Below, piece after piece: positions 43,702 through 52,193 of a stretch of 64,000 nt of DNA. Each line of letters starts with the position of its first letter. Position 1 is the stretch's first letter. A program made the position numbers and the translations under genes. This DNA comes from an uncultured Flavobacteriales bacterium (GTDB lineage: Bacteria; Bacteroidota; Bacteroidia; Flavobacteriales_E; Vicingaceae), in the NCBI GenBank assembly GCA_937901255.1, contig CALCHN010000048.1, positions 1-64,000 on the forward strand, read 5' to 3'. The notes beneath the pieces are model-generated. The model saw only the letters and a program-made list of their open reading frames with translations, made no database searches and was not told the origin of the DNA.

Positions 43702-43709
43702 CAAATTTA
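43702..43709 (-). promoter_or_regulatory. -7 box of the E1 dehydrogenase promoter
   Basis: TAAATTTG on the minus strand matches TAnnTTTG, 22 bp before the ATG at 43680. It rules out the longer TTG start. Divergent TAACTTCG (43722-43729) may serve the small genes on the plus strand. Confidence 0.6.
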
Positions 43710-43755
43710 ACCGATTTTACCTAACTTCGTACTTTATTAATATAAAAATATAAAA

Positions 43756-43872
43756 ATGGGTATTCAGGAAATACTTGCCGGAATTTGGATTTTAGGAGCT
43801 GTAATTTTCTTGGTTTACAAGTATATTATTAAAAGAAAAAAACACGATTGCGATGATTGTGGATTAAAATAA
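43756..43872 (+). CDS. FeoB-associated Cys-rich-like small membrane protein
   Basis: A 38-residue protein: MGIQEILAGIWILGAVIFLV is a membrane span, followed by a basic loop (KRKK) and the Cys motif CDDCG. Layout and tail match the small FeoB-associated Cys-rich membrane proteins, although no feoB gene is in the window. It is the first of three small genes with gaps of only a few bases, probably an operon. Confidence 0.7.
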   Translation: MGIQEILAGIWILGAVIFLVYKYIIKRKKHDCDDCGLK

Positions 43873-43878
43873 GTGAGC

Positions 43879-44079
43879 ATGTCTGAAGGAAAAAATCGTG
43901 CAAACATTACTATTGGTAACGAAGTGGAAGTGGTGCAAAAACATCATCAATCTTCTGGAGAGCTTACACAAGGAATTGTAAAAAGAATATTAACCAACTC
44001 TAAAACTCATCCTCATGGCATTAAAGTAATGCTCGAATCAGGAATTGTAGGAAGAATTAAAAATATTATTAAAGACTAA
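43879..44079 (+). CDS. ywbE: YwbE family protein
   Basis: A 66-residue protein with the YwbE core: GNEVEVVQKHHQSSGELTQG, ILTNSKTHPHGIKVML and SGIVGRIKNI. This small beta-barrel-like family (DUF2196) has no established function. The ATG at 43879 is chosen; the frame extends two codons to a GTG that abuts the previous stop. The next gene follows after 3 bp. Confidence 0.9.
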   Translation: MSEGKNRANITIGNEVEVVQKHHQSSGELTQGIVKRILTNSKTHPHGIKVMLESGIVGRIKNIIKD

Positions 44080-44082
44080 AAC

Positions 44083-44334
44083 ATGGGATTAACTAATAAC
44101 GATATATTTAAAAAATTAAGAGTTGCTCACAAACTCAGAGATGAAGACATTGTAAACATTTGTGCTTTAGTAGATTTTAAAATTACCAAAAGCGAATTAG
44201 GTGCTTTTTTCAGAAATGAAAGTCACCCGAAATATATGGAATGTGGCGACCAAATTCTACGTAATTTCTTAAACGGATTAATTATTCATTTGCGAGGACC
44301 AATGCCAAAGAAAGATGATAAAGCATCTCATTAA
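44083..44334 (+). CDS. DUF1456 (YehS-like) protein, single-repeat form
   Basis: An 83-residue protein matching one half of YehS: NNDIFKKLRVAHKLRDEDIV, followed by ELGAFFRNESHPKYMECGDQ and ILRNFLNGLIIHLRG. E. coli YehS (about 156 residues) has two such repeats, and this protein resembles the second. The terminal extension (MPKKDDKASH) is short, so the gene looks naturally short rather than broken; it probably dimerises to rebuild the two-repeat fold. Function unknown. Last of a three-gene cluster. Confidence 0.87.
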   Translation: MGLTNNDIFKKLRVAHKLRDEDIVNICALVDFKITKSELGAFFRNESHPKYMECGDQILRNFLNGLIIHLRGPMPKKDDKASH

Positions 44335-44561
44335 CCTTGTATTATTCTTTTAAATTTATTTATTAGTTTTGTGATAGACATCTTTTTACAAACAATTAAT
44401 TGAATTACAATAATTTAAAAATTTATTTTTATCAACTATCCATTTTATTTCATGTGTTCATTTTATTTTTTATAAATCGGTCACATGTAACTCACTATAA
44501 AAATAATTATGCATCTTTGAATATAAACGTTAAAATAGCTCGTTTCAGTTAATCCGAAAAA

Positions 44562-46484
44562 ATGATCATCCCTAATTATCTATCTCACCTCATTCCTTTT
44601 GCCAAACGAATTGGTTTAGCTTTTTTGGTTTTTACATTATGTAGAATATTCTTTTACATTGTCAATCAATCTCATTTTCAAGATGTTGTTTTCATGGATT
44701 TTGTCTATGGAATTCGTTTTGATGCTGTTGCCATTGCTTATTTGTATTTACCATTCATTTTAATGTCGGTATTGCCTTTTTCATTTAGAAGTTTTAGAAA
44801 ATACCAACGAACTTTGGCCATCCTATTCTATATTCCTAATACCATTGCTATCATTTTAAATCTAGTAGATGTTGCTTACTTCGATTTTACCATGAAACGA
44901 ACCACCACAGATTTATTCAGCATGATTGGTGCTGGTGGCGGAGAAGATTTTATTACTTTATTACCACTTTATATTATTGATTTTTGGTACGATTACATTT
45001 TACTGGCTTTTTTAATTTGGTTTTCGTGGTATGTTTATAAAAAATATTGCCGTTTTAAAGGCATGTTTTATCCCTATGTAAAGAAAAATTACATTATTCA
45101 ATCTTCTATTTTTGTTGTAGTAATGTTGTTTACCATTTTGGCTATGCGAGGAGGTTTTCAACTAAGACCACTAAATAGTGTTAGTGCCGGACAATATACA
45201 CACGCTCAAAATGTTGCACTTGTTTTAAATACACCTTTTACCGTTTTAAAATCACTTACTAAAGAAAAAGCTAAACCCATCAATTTTTATACTGATGATG
45301 AACTTGAAAGTCTCTATTCTCCAACTCTGACTGTTGAAGCAAAAAATCCACTCAACAAAAAAAATATTGTTTTTATAATAATTGAAAGTCTTGCTAAAGA
45401 ATATGTTGGTTATCACAACCAAAAAGGATATACGCCATTTTTAGATTCTTTAATGACAGAAAGCTATGTATTTACAAACGCTTATGCCAACGGACAAAAA
45501 TCTATTGAATCTTTACCATCCATTTTAGCAAGTTTACCTCAATTAATGAATACGCCATTAGTAGTTTCTAACTATGGTAGTAATGCTATTGATGGCTTAC
45601 CTAAAATCTTGAAGATGCATGGCTACAACACTTCATTTTATCATTCAGGAAGCAACGGTACTATGGGCTTTGATGCTTTTTCGAGTATGGCAGGAACTGA
45701 AAGTTATTTTGGTTTAGATGAATACCCTGAAAAAGATAAACATTATGATGGTAAATGGGGGATTTTTGATGAGCCTTATTTACAATATTTTGCCAACGAA
45801 TTAAATAAAAAAGAAGCACCTTTTTTTAGTACTATTTTTACTATTTCATCGCATCATCCTTATACTATTCCAGACGAACATTTAGGTAAATTCCCTAAAG
45901 GCACCTTACCTATGCACGAAGTAGTTGGCTACACCGATTATGCACTAAAAAAATTCTTTGAAACCGCTAAAAATATGTCTTGGTACAACAACACCTTGTT
46001 TGTGATTACAGCAGATCATTCCACACATTCTGAACAAGCAAAATACAACACCCCAATAGGAAGATTTGCCATACCTACTTTAATTTTTGATCCGAGCAAA
46101 GAACTTAAAGGCGAGTATGATGCTCTTTTTCAGCAAATAGATATTGCTCCATCCTTATTAGGTTGGTTAGGAATTCCTACAAAATCAATTGCTTTTGGAA
46201 GAAATATTTTTGACAAAAATCCTAAGAAACCGTTTGTAGTTAATTTTATAAATGGAGTTTATCAGCTCTATCAAGATAATTATGTACTGTTTTTTGATGG
46301 TAAAAAAACAATAGCCTTTTATAATATTTCAAATGATGAATTACTAATGAACAACCTCCTAAAAACCCAACTCAATGAAGATGAATTAATTAAAAAAACA
46401 GATATGGAAGTTTTTATAAAAGCTATTGTTCAACAGTACAATAACCGATTAATTAGTAACCAACTGACTATTATGAATAAGTGA
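44562..46484 (+). CDS. LTA-synthase-like sulfatase-family membrane enzyme
   Basis: A 640-residue protein with five N-terminal membrane spans (within residues 1-205) and a periplasmic alkaline-phosphatase-fold domain (about 260-600). Motifs are IVFIIIESLAKEY (metal Glu), ANGQKSIESLPSILASLP with the nucleophile position at Ser or Thr, SSHHPYTIP, and ITADHSTHSE for metal binding. In LtaS this fold transfers glycerol-phosphate; in Gram-negatives the substrate is unknown, perhaps a phospho-glycan or lipid modification. Its stop codon lies in the first unit of a purine repeat (46481-46628), so the 3' end may have been altered by insertion there. Confidence 0.88.
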   Translation: MIIPNYLSHLIPFAKRIGLAFLVFTLCRIFFYIVNQSHFQDVVFMDFVYGIRFDAVAIAYLYLPFILMSVLPFSFRSFRKYQRTLAILFYIPNTIAIILNLVDVAYFDFTMKRTTTDLFSMIGAGGGEDFITLLPLYIIDFWYDYILLAFLIWFSWYVYKKYCRFKGMFYPYVKKNYIIQSSIFVVVMLFTILAMRGGFQLRPLNSVSAGQYTHAQNVALVLNTPFTVLKSLTKEKAKPINFYTDDELESLYSPTLTVEAKNPLNKKNIVFIIIESLAKEYVGYHNQKGYTPFLDSLMTESYVFTNAYANGQKSIESLPSILASLPQLMNTPLVVSNYGSNAIDGLPKILKMHGYNTSFYHSGSNGTMGFDAFSSMAGTESYFGLDEYPEKDKHYDGKWGIFDEPYLQYFANELNKKEAPFFSTIFTISSHHPYTIPDEHLGKFPKGTLPMHEVVGYTDYALKKFFETAKNMSWYNNTLFVITADHSTHSEQAKYNTPIGRFAIPTLIFDPSKELKGEYDALFQQIDIAPSLLGWLGIPTKSIAFGRNIFDKNPKKPFVVNFINGVYQLYQDNYVLFFDGKKTIAFYNISNDELLMNNLLKTQLNEDELIKKTDMEVFIKAIVQQYNNRLISNQLTIMNK

Positions 46485-46628
46485 AAGGGAAAAGGGAAAG
46501 GGAAAGGAAAAGTGAGAGGGAAAGTGAGAGGGAAAGGGAAAGGGAAAGGGAAAAGGGAAAAGGAAAGGGAAAGTGAGAGGGAAAGTGAGAGGGAAAGTGA
46601 GAGGGAAAAGGGAAAGTGAGAGGGAAAA
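46481..46628. repeat. Purine-only tandem repeat, left flank of the four-helix-bundle gene
   Basis: The plus strand has no C over 148 bp and T only in GTGA. It is built from six GTGAGAGGGAAA units (46512, 46524, 46573, 46585, 46597, 46616) mixed with GGGAAA and GGGAAAA units. A pyrimidine stretch of inverse sequence (46638-46669) follows. Apparent minus-strand frames of Phe, Pro, Ser and Leu here come from the repeat alone. Confidence 0.95.
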
Positions 46629-46694
46629 CAATTACCTATCTTCACCCTCATTTTCACTTTTCACTCTCTAATCAATAATTAAAAATTAATAATC

Positions 46695-47054
46695 ATGAGT
46701 AGTAAATTAAATGAATTACGATTTTATAACTTAGCTTTAGAAGTTTGGGACGAGTGTTGGAATGATTGTGATATATTATTAAAAGATATTAGAGGGAGGG
46801 AGGTAACCAAACAACTTATTCGTTCTGTTGGTTCAATTTCAGCAAATATTGAAGAAGGCTATAGAAGAGGTCGTGGAAAAGAATATCCTCAATTTTTAAG
46901 ATATGCTAGAGGGTCAGCAAACGAAAGTTTAGGATGGTATAAAAAATCTAAATTTTTACTCAACCCCGAAGTTATAAATGATAGAATTGAAAAGCTAAAC
47001 GCTATCTCAGCTATGATAACCAAAACATTAGAAACACTAAGTAAAAAGAAATGA
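46695..47054 (+). CDS. Four-helix-bundle protein (S23 / 23S rRNA IVS-encoded family)
   Basis: A 119-residue protein: ELRFYNLALEVWDECWNDCD, then LIRSVGSISANIEEGYRRG and YPQFLRYARGSANESLGW, and a C-terminal helix with AMITKTLETLSKKK. This is the family named for proteins encoded in intervening sequences of 23S rRNA; relatives include the Avd accessory protein of diversity-generating retroelements. Its role is unknown. Here it is a free-standing gene, flanked by a purine-rich repeat on the left and its pyrimidine-rich inverse on the right, which suggests a small mobile or repeat-associated cassette. Confidence 0.9.
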   Translation: MSSKLNELRFYNLALEVWDECWNDCDILLKDIRGREVTKQLIRSVGSISANIEEGYRRGRGKEYPQFLRYARGSANESLGWYKKSKFLLNPEVINDRIEKLNAISAMITKTLETLSKKK

Positions 47055-47083
47055 AACAAGGGAAAGAAGAAGGAAATTACTAA

Positions 47084-47131
47084 CTCCCCCATCACATTCC
47101 CTTTCTCTTTCACCCTCCCTTTCACGTTCAC
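47084..47131. repeat. Pyrimidine-rich right flank of the four-helix-bundle gene
   Basis: The segment from CTCCCCC to CACGTTCAC is almost only C and T, with TTCCCTTTCTCTTTCACCC in the middle. Its reverse complement reads like the left purine repeat (GTGAAAGGGAGGG), so the two flanks form an imperfect inverted pair around 46695-47054. Confidence 0.75.
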
Positions 47132-47145
47132 TACAAATAAAAGTT

Positions 47146-48018
47146 ATGTCTAAAACCAAAGTACTTTTCATTATTAACCCTATTTCCGGAACAGGAAAGC
47201 AAAAAATAGTGGAAAAACTACTTGAAAAACATTTAGATACTCAACACATTGAATACGATATAACTTACACCGAAAGAGCTAAACATGCCATTGAAATTGC
47301 AAAAGAAGCTAAAAACAAGTATGATATTATTACTGCTGTTGGAGGAGATGGGTCTGTAAACGAAGTTGGTAGTCAGCTTATTGGCAGTAATACTACTTTA
47401 GCAATAATTCCAGTTGGCTCTGGAAATGGTTTAGCAAGACATTTAAAAATACCATTAACCATTAAAAATGCAATCGAGACCATCAATAATCTAAAAAATA
47501 CTACTATTGATGTAGTTAAAATTAACGATGGTTATTTTTTAGGAACAGCCGGGACAGGTTTTGACGCTCGTATTGGCTGGTTGTTTTCTCAAGCAAAAAA
47601 AAGAGGTTTTTGGACTTATTTTAAAATTACGGTAAAAGAATATTTCAATTACAATGAAGGAGTTTATAAGATTTCTATTGATGATAAAGAAATTAATACC
47701 AAAGCCTTACTCATCACTTTTGCCAACTCTAACCAGTATGGCAACAATGCATATATTTCTCCAAACTCAAAGCTCGATGATGGTTTAATAAGAATTATAA
47801 TACTGAAAAAATTCCCTTTACTTTATTCCCTTAATTTTGCTTATAAATTATTTAATAAAAAAATTAACACATTTAAGTACATTAAAGAATTGGAAGGTAA
47901 AAATATCACCATTTTTCCACCAAAAAAAGAGTTACATATTGATGGAGAACCAGCTTTATCAGAAGGTGAAATTAAATTATCCATTCAACCCTTATCATTA
48001 AAAATAATTGTGCCATGA
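47146..48018 (+). CDS. Diacylglycerol/lipid kinase family protein
   Basis: A 290-residue DAGK-catalytic-domain protein: FIINPISGTGKQKIVEKLLE, the nucleotide motif VGGDGSVNEVG, VGSGNGLARHL, and the C-terminal metal-site segment ELHIDGEPALSEGEIKL. It probably phosphorylates diacylglycerol or a related lipid for phospholipid recycling. Its end overlaps the start of the SUI1 gene (ATGA), implying coupled translation. Confidence 0.92.
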   Translation: MSKTKVLFIINPISGTGKQKIVEKLLEKHLDTQHIEYDITYTERAKHAIEIAKEAKNKYDIITAVGGDGSVNEVGSQLIGSNTTLAIIPVGSGNGLARHLKIPLTIKNAIETINNLKNTTIDVVKINDGYFLGTAGTGFDARIGWLFSQAKKRGFWTYFKITVKEYFNYNEGVYKISIDDKEINTKALLITFANSNQYGNNAYISPNSKLDDGLIRIIILKKFPLLYSLNFAYKLFNKKINTFKYIKELEGKNITIFPPKKELHIDGEPALSEGEIKLSIQPLSLKIIVP

Positions 48019-48347
48019 GTAAGAAAAACATAGTCTATTCAACCAACAAAAATTTTGAATACGAAGACGATTTTGATGAAGAAATGGAAACACTTTCTCC
48101 TGATGAACAAAAACTAAAAGTAATGATTGACCGTAAACAACGCAAAGGTAAATCAGTAACTTTAATTACCGATTTTGTTGGTACTGATGCGGATTTACAA
48201 ACGTTGGGAAAAACCCTTAAGCAAAAATGTGGCGTTGGAGGAAGTGCAAAAGAAGGAGAAATATTAATTCAAGGAGAACATAAAGATAAAATTTTTGACC
48301 TCCTTTTAAAAATGGGTTATAAACAAACAAAAAAAGTAGGAGGATAA
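48015..48347 (+). CDS. Translation initiation factor SUI1/YciH family
   Basis: A 110-residue protein with an eIF1-like domain: MIDRKQRKGKSVTLITDFVG, then DADLQTLGKTLKQKCGVGGS and GEILIQGEHKDKIFDLLLKM. The bacterial YciH type binds the small ribosomal subunit and affects initiation fidelity. The start codon overlaps the previous stop by four bases. Confidence 0.92.
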   Translation: MSKKNIVYSTNKNFEYEDDFDEEMETLSPDEQKLKVMIDRKQRKGKSVTLITDFVGTDADLQTLGKTLKQKCGVGGSAKEGEILIQGEHKDKIFDLLLKMGYKQTKKVGG

Positions 48348-48412
48348 AAAACTTAATGCTCTTAATGAATTTACAGCATTATTGTTTATTATTGTATATT
48401 AAAGTACCCTAA

Positions 48413-51400
48413 TTGAACTACAGACAACTTACATATCACTTTTTAACGCTTACACTACTTATTGCTAGTGTTTTTTCATTTAACCTAAGCGTATCGGGTC
48501 AAACTTACAACTTTAGTTCTTTTAATGTGCCAGAAGGATTGCCTCAATCTTCTGTAAATGCTATTTATAACGATTCAAGAGGCTATTTATGGGTAGCAAC
48601 TTCTGGCGGAGGTGTTGCTCAATTTGATGGTAAAACATTCAAAAAATACAACGAAAAAGATGGTTTAGCAGGAAACATTGTAACTGGTATTGCCGAAGAT
48701 AAAGAAGGCAATATGTGGTTTACCTCTACTTGGGGAGGAATTTCTAAGTACAACGGTAGAAACATGGTTGTTTTAACCAAAAATGATGGACTACAAAATA
48801 ATTCTAACAATTGTATTTATATTGACAACAACGACAGAATATGGGTAGGAAGCACTTCAGGATTATGCTATTACGAAAATGGTTTTTTTCATGACTTAAA
48901 CAAAAGTTTTTTAAATTCACCTGTTAATTTTATTACTTCCGACAATAAAAACAATATTTGGGTTGGAACAACTGATGGCCTAATAAAAATAAATGGTAAA
49001 GACACCTTATATTTTAATACTAAAAACAATCTACCTTCAAACAACATCACTTCTCTAACTCAAAACAATGAAGGAAATTATATAGCTGGATTTAAAGATG
49101 ATGGAATACATAAAATACTTGCTGGAAGTGTAGATAAGGATGCTATATTAGAAATAGAAACCATAAGTTCATCTCAAAAAATATCTTCTATTATAGAAGA
49201 TAATGACAAAAATATTTGGTACTCTACTTTCAACAATGGAATTTACCATATTAATACAAGCACAAATGAAATTAAACATATTAGTAAAGAAAACGGACTT
49301 GAAACCAACAACATAAACTACTTGTATAAAGACAGAATAGGTAATATTTGGATTGGCACCAATGGTTCTGGAATAATTAGAGTTAACAATACAGCTTTCA
49401 CCTATTTTAATGAAATTGTTGGTTTAAATCAGAATGATATTTTTGGAATTATACAAGATAATGATGAAAACCTTTGGATAGCTACAGCAAGCAGTGGTGT
49501 TTATAAATACAACGGAAAAAATTCGATACAATTTACTGAACTAAACGGATTAGGCAGTAATACAGTAAGAGCAATTGCTAAAGACAATAATGGTAACTTA
49601 TGGTTTGCAACAAAAAATGGCTTAACCCAATACAGCAATGGAACTTTTAGAAATTTCACTACCAAAGACGGATTACCTTCTGATGAGATAAAAAACTTGC
49701 TTTTTGATAAAAGAGGCTACTTATGGATAGGCACCAATGGTGGCGGATTGTGCAAATATGATTTCAATACTTTTACTACTTACACTACCGATAATGGACT
49801 TTCTCACAACCACATACATTCTTTATTTTTAGATAAAAGTAATAATTTATGGATAGGGACAGGAAATGGAATAAACCGTATGAGTAAAGATGTAATTACG
49901 AGCTTTCCTGTATCAAAAATTTGTAACTCTTATATTAGTAGTATTACCGAAGATGCTTTTGGGAGTATTTGGTTTGGTACCGACCGATGTTTAACTAAAT
50001 ATGATGGAATTGATTTTACCACTTTTACAACAAAAACTGGTTTATCATCAGATGTTATTTACTTAGTTCATTTTCATAAAAGAGGACATTTATGGATTGG
50101 CACCAACAACGGATTAGATAAATTTACATTTAACAGTTACGGACAAGTAGATGAAATTAAAAACTACGGACTAAGCGATGGTTTTAGAGGTGTAGAATGC
50201 AACAGCAGAGCCATTTATGAAGATGATAAAAATAATCTCTGGATAGGAACAGTAAAAGGTTTAATAAAATACACTCCTTCTGAAGACAGAGAAAATGTTT
50301 TTGAATCTAAAACTCACATTACAAGTGTTAAGCTTTTTTTCGATAAAATAGATTGGTTACAACATTCAAAAGAATTAACTAAATGGTATAATTTACCCGA
50401 AAACATTGAGCTAGATTATAATCAGAACCATTTAACTTTTGAGTACAATTCTATAAACCTCTCTCATCCCGAAGCAGTTTTATACAGCTTTAAGTTAGAA
50501 GGCTTTGATAAAGATTGGTTTCCTGCAACTACCAAAGATGTAGCTACCTACTCTAATTTACCTCCTGGAACATATACGTTTAAAGTTAAATCTAGAAATA
50601 ACGATGGTGTTTGGAATCAACAACCAGTTACTTTTTCGTTTACTATTAAATCTCCTTTTTGGCAAAAATGGTGGTTTTACTTAATTGTTGGTTTTGGAAC
50701 TTTCTATCTAGTGTTTAGAATTGCTACCTATAAAGAAAAAAGACAATTGCAAATTAGTAAAGAACTCGAAGAAAAAGTTAAAGAAAGAACCATGCTTATT
50801 GAAAAACAACGTGATGAAAAAGAAATTCTTTTAAAAGAAATTCACCACCGAGTAAAAAACAATATGCAGGTAATTAATAGTCTTTTAAGCATCCAATCTA
50901 ACTACACCAAAGACGAAAAAGCATTGGCACTTTTTAGTGAAGCCCAAAACAGAATTCGCTCTATGGCGTTAATTCACGAAAAAATGTATCAATCTGGAGA
51001 TCTTTCAAAAATTGATGTTCAAGATTATATAATTTCTTTAGTAGATGATTTAGTTAGCTCCTACTCTATTAATTGCGACATACATATAGATTTAAAAATA
51101 GATGCGTTAAAATTTGAAATAGACACCTTAATTCCAATTGGTTTATTATTAAATGAAATCATTTCCAACTCATTAAAATATGCTTTTAAAGGAAAAGAAA
51201 AAGGAACCATAACCATACATTTATCCGAAATTAAAAATTCAACATTTAAATTAATTGTTGGAGATAATGGTGTTGGAATGCCTAAAGGAATGTTACAAAA
51301 AGATGATGAAACTTTAGGCATGGAGCTTATTAAAGTATTTGTTAGCCAAATAGATGGCGAAATTGAACGAATGGATAAAGATGGCACCTATTTTGAAATT

Positions 51401-51430
51401 ATTTTCAAGAAAAGAATAAATAAAAAATGA
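48413..51430 (+). CDS. Propeller-sensor histidine kinase (HisKA_2 type)
   Basis: A 1005-residue membrane kinase from a TTG start, with a signal peptide (to about residue 30). Periplasmic two-component-regulator propeller repeats span about 35-610 (recurrent DxxGxLWIGTxxGG and NGLPSxxI patterns, for example YLWIGTNGGGLCKYD). A Y_Y_Y domain follows at about 660-745 (YSFKLEGFDKDWFP), then a membrane span near 757-777. The HisKA_2 phospho-acceptor domain has KEIHHRVKNNMQVINSLLS (His811/His812), and the ATPase domain has NEIISNSLKYAF and DNGVGMPKG. It senses an external cue, perhaps a carbohydrate or surface signal. There is no receiver or DNA-binding domain, so it is not a one-piece hybrid. It overlaps the next gene (ATGA). 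Confidence 0.93.
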   Translation: MNYRQLTYHFLTLTLLIASVFSFNLSVSGQTYNFSSFNVPEGLPQSSVNAIYNDSRGYLWVATSGGGVAQFDGKTFKKYNEKDGLAGNIVTGIAEDKEGNMWFTSTWGGISKYNGRNMVVLTKNDGLQNNSNNCIYIDNNDRIWVGSTSGLCYYENGFFHDLNKSFLNSPVNFITSDNKNNIWVGTTDGLIKINGKDTLYFNTKNNLPSNNITSLTQNNEGNYIAGFKDDGIHKILAGSVDKDAILEIETISSSQKISSIIEDNDKNIWYSTFNNGIYHINTSTNEIKHISKENGLETNNINYLYKDRIGNIWIGTNGSGIIRVNNTAFTYFNEIVGLNQNDIFGIIQDNDENLWIATASSGVYKYNGKNSIQFTELNGLGSNTVRAIAKDNNGNLWFATKNGLTQYSNGTFRNFTTKDGLPSDEIKNLLFDKRGYLWIGTNGGGLCKYDFNTFTTYTTDNGLSHNHIHSLFLDKSNNLWIGTGNGINRMSKDVITSFPVSKICNSYISSITEDAFGSIWFGTDRCLTKYDGIDFTTFTTKTGLSSDVIYLVHFHKRGHLWIGTNNGLDKFTFNSYGQVDEIKNYGLSDGFRGVECNSRAIYEDDKNNLWIGTVKGLIKYTPSEDRENVFESKTHITSVKLFFDKIDWLQHSKELTKWYNLPENIELDYNQNHLTFEYNSINLSHPEAVLYSFKLEGFDKDWFPATTKDVATYSNLPPGTYTFKVKSRNNDGVWNQQPVTFSFTIKSPFWQKWWFYLIVGFGTFYLVFRIATYKEKRQLQISKELEEKVKERTMLIEKQRDEKEILLKEIHHRVKNNMQVINSLLSIQSNYTKDEKALALFSEAQNRIRSMALIHEKMYQSGDLSKIDVQDYIISLVDDLVSSYSINCDIHIDLKIDALKFEIDTLIPIGLLLNEIISNSLKYAFKGKEKGTITIHLSEIKNSTFKLIVGDNGVGMPKGMLQKDDETLGMELIKVFVSQIDGEIERMDKDGTYFEIIFKKRINKK

Positions 51431-52182
51431 AACCAACACTCATCAACATATTAGCTATTTTGTTGCTTTTTTGTGGTTTTCAAACAAAAGCTCAAGAGGC
51501 AGTTTTTGTTGGTACTATTTTAAATGCAAGCGACTCTATTGCGTTGGAAGGAGTTCATGTTATCAATAAATCAACCAATATTGGTGTGGTTTCAAAAACA
51601 AATGGTAGCTTTTCAATTATGGCGAGCCCAAATGATACGTTAATCATATCTTCTGTGGGATTTTCCACCTATAATCATGTGGTTAGCAATTCTTATTTCA
51701 ACGTTTATTTACACAGAAGAACATATAATCTGGAAAACTTTACGGTTCTTCCTTACAAAGATTATGAGGAATTTAAAGAAGCCTTTACACAACTAAGAAT
51801 TCAAGAAAATCCTAATCCTATTAATAAAAGTATATATGTTCCTAAAGAAGAACTATTGGCTGCTTACCAAGAAGCTAATGGAGGAATAATAATTTCTGGA
51901 GGAATTTCTGCTATATTGGGAGCTTTTAATAAATATGTTCAAGACAAAAAAAACTATTTAAAATTATTAGAACAAGATAAAAAACAAGCTGCAGTTGATG
52001 AAAAATTAAATCCAATTATTTTAATGAGAATTACACCTATAAATGATGTTGAAACTGCTGAATATTTTCTTTCCTATTGCGATTTTTCAAATCATTTTAT
52101 TTTAAATGCCTCTGAATTTGAACTTCATAAAGAAATCCATAGTTGCTACGATGAATTTAGTCGTTATGTAATCAACAATTAA
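51427..52182 (+). CDS. Carboxypeptidase-like Ig-domain surface protein
   Basis: A 251-residue exported protein. After the signal peptide (ending GFQTKAQ) comes a CarboxypepD_reg-like domain (VFVGTILNASDSIALEGVHV, then VSKTNGSFSIMASPNDTLII and SSVGFSTY). A helical C-terminal part follows with no known motif. The start overlaps the histidine kinase stop, so it may report to or be regulated with that kinase. It has no barrel, so it is not a TonB receptor; function unknown. Confidence 0.8.
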   Translation: MKPTLINILAILLLFCGFQTKAQEAVFVGTILNASDSIALEGVHVINKSTNIGVVSKTNGSFSIMASPNDTLIISSVGFSTYNHVVSNSYFNVYLHRRTYNLENFTVLPYKDYEEFKEAFTQLRIQENPNPINKSIYVPKEELLAAYQEANGGIIISGGISAILGAFNKYVQDKKNYLKLLEQDKKQAAVDEKLNPIILMRITPINDVETAEYFLSYCDFSNHFILNASEFELHKEIHSCYDEFSRYVINN

Positions 52183-52193
52183 AAGCTGCCTCA

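Noticed and set aside
43681..43704. N-terminal extension of the E1 dehydrogenase from TTG
   Set aside because: The segment contains a perfect -7 box, and family similarity begins at the ATG at 43680.
46430..46657. Two minus-strand reading frames over the purine tract (Pro/Phe/Ser/Leu-rich)
   Set aside because: They are translations of the GGGAAA/GTGAGAGGGAAA repeat and overlap the LtaS-like gene; no start context or homology.
46695..47054. Diversity-generating retroelement (Avd) system
   Set aside because: The protein fold is related, but there is no reverse transcriptase, template repeat or variable repeat nearby.
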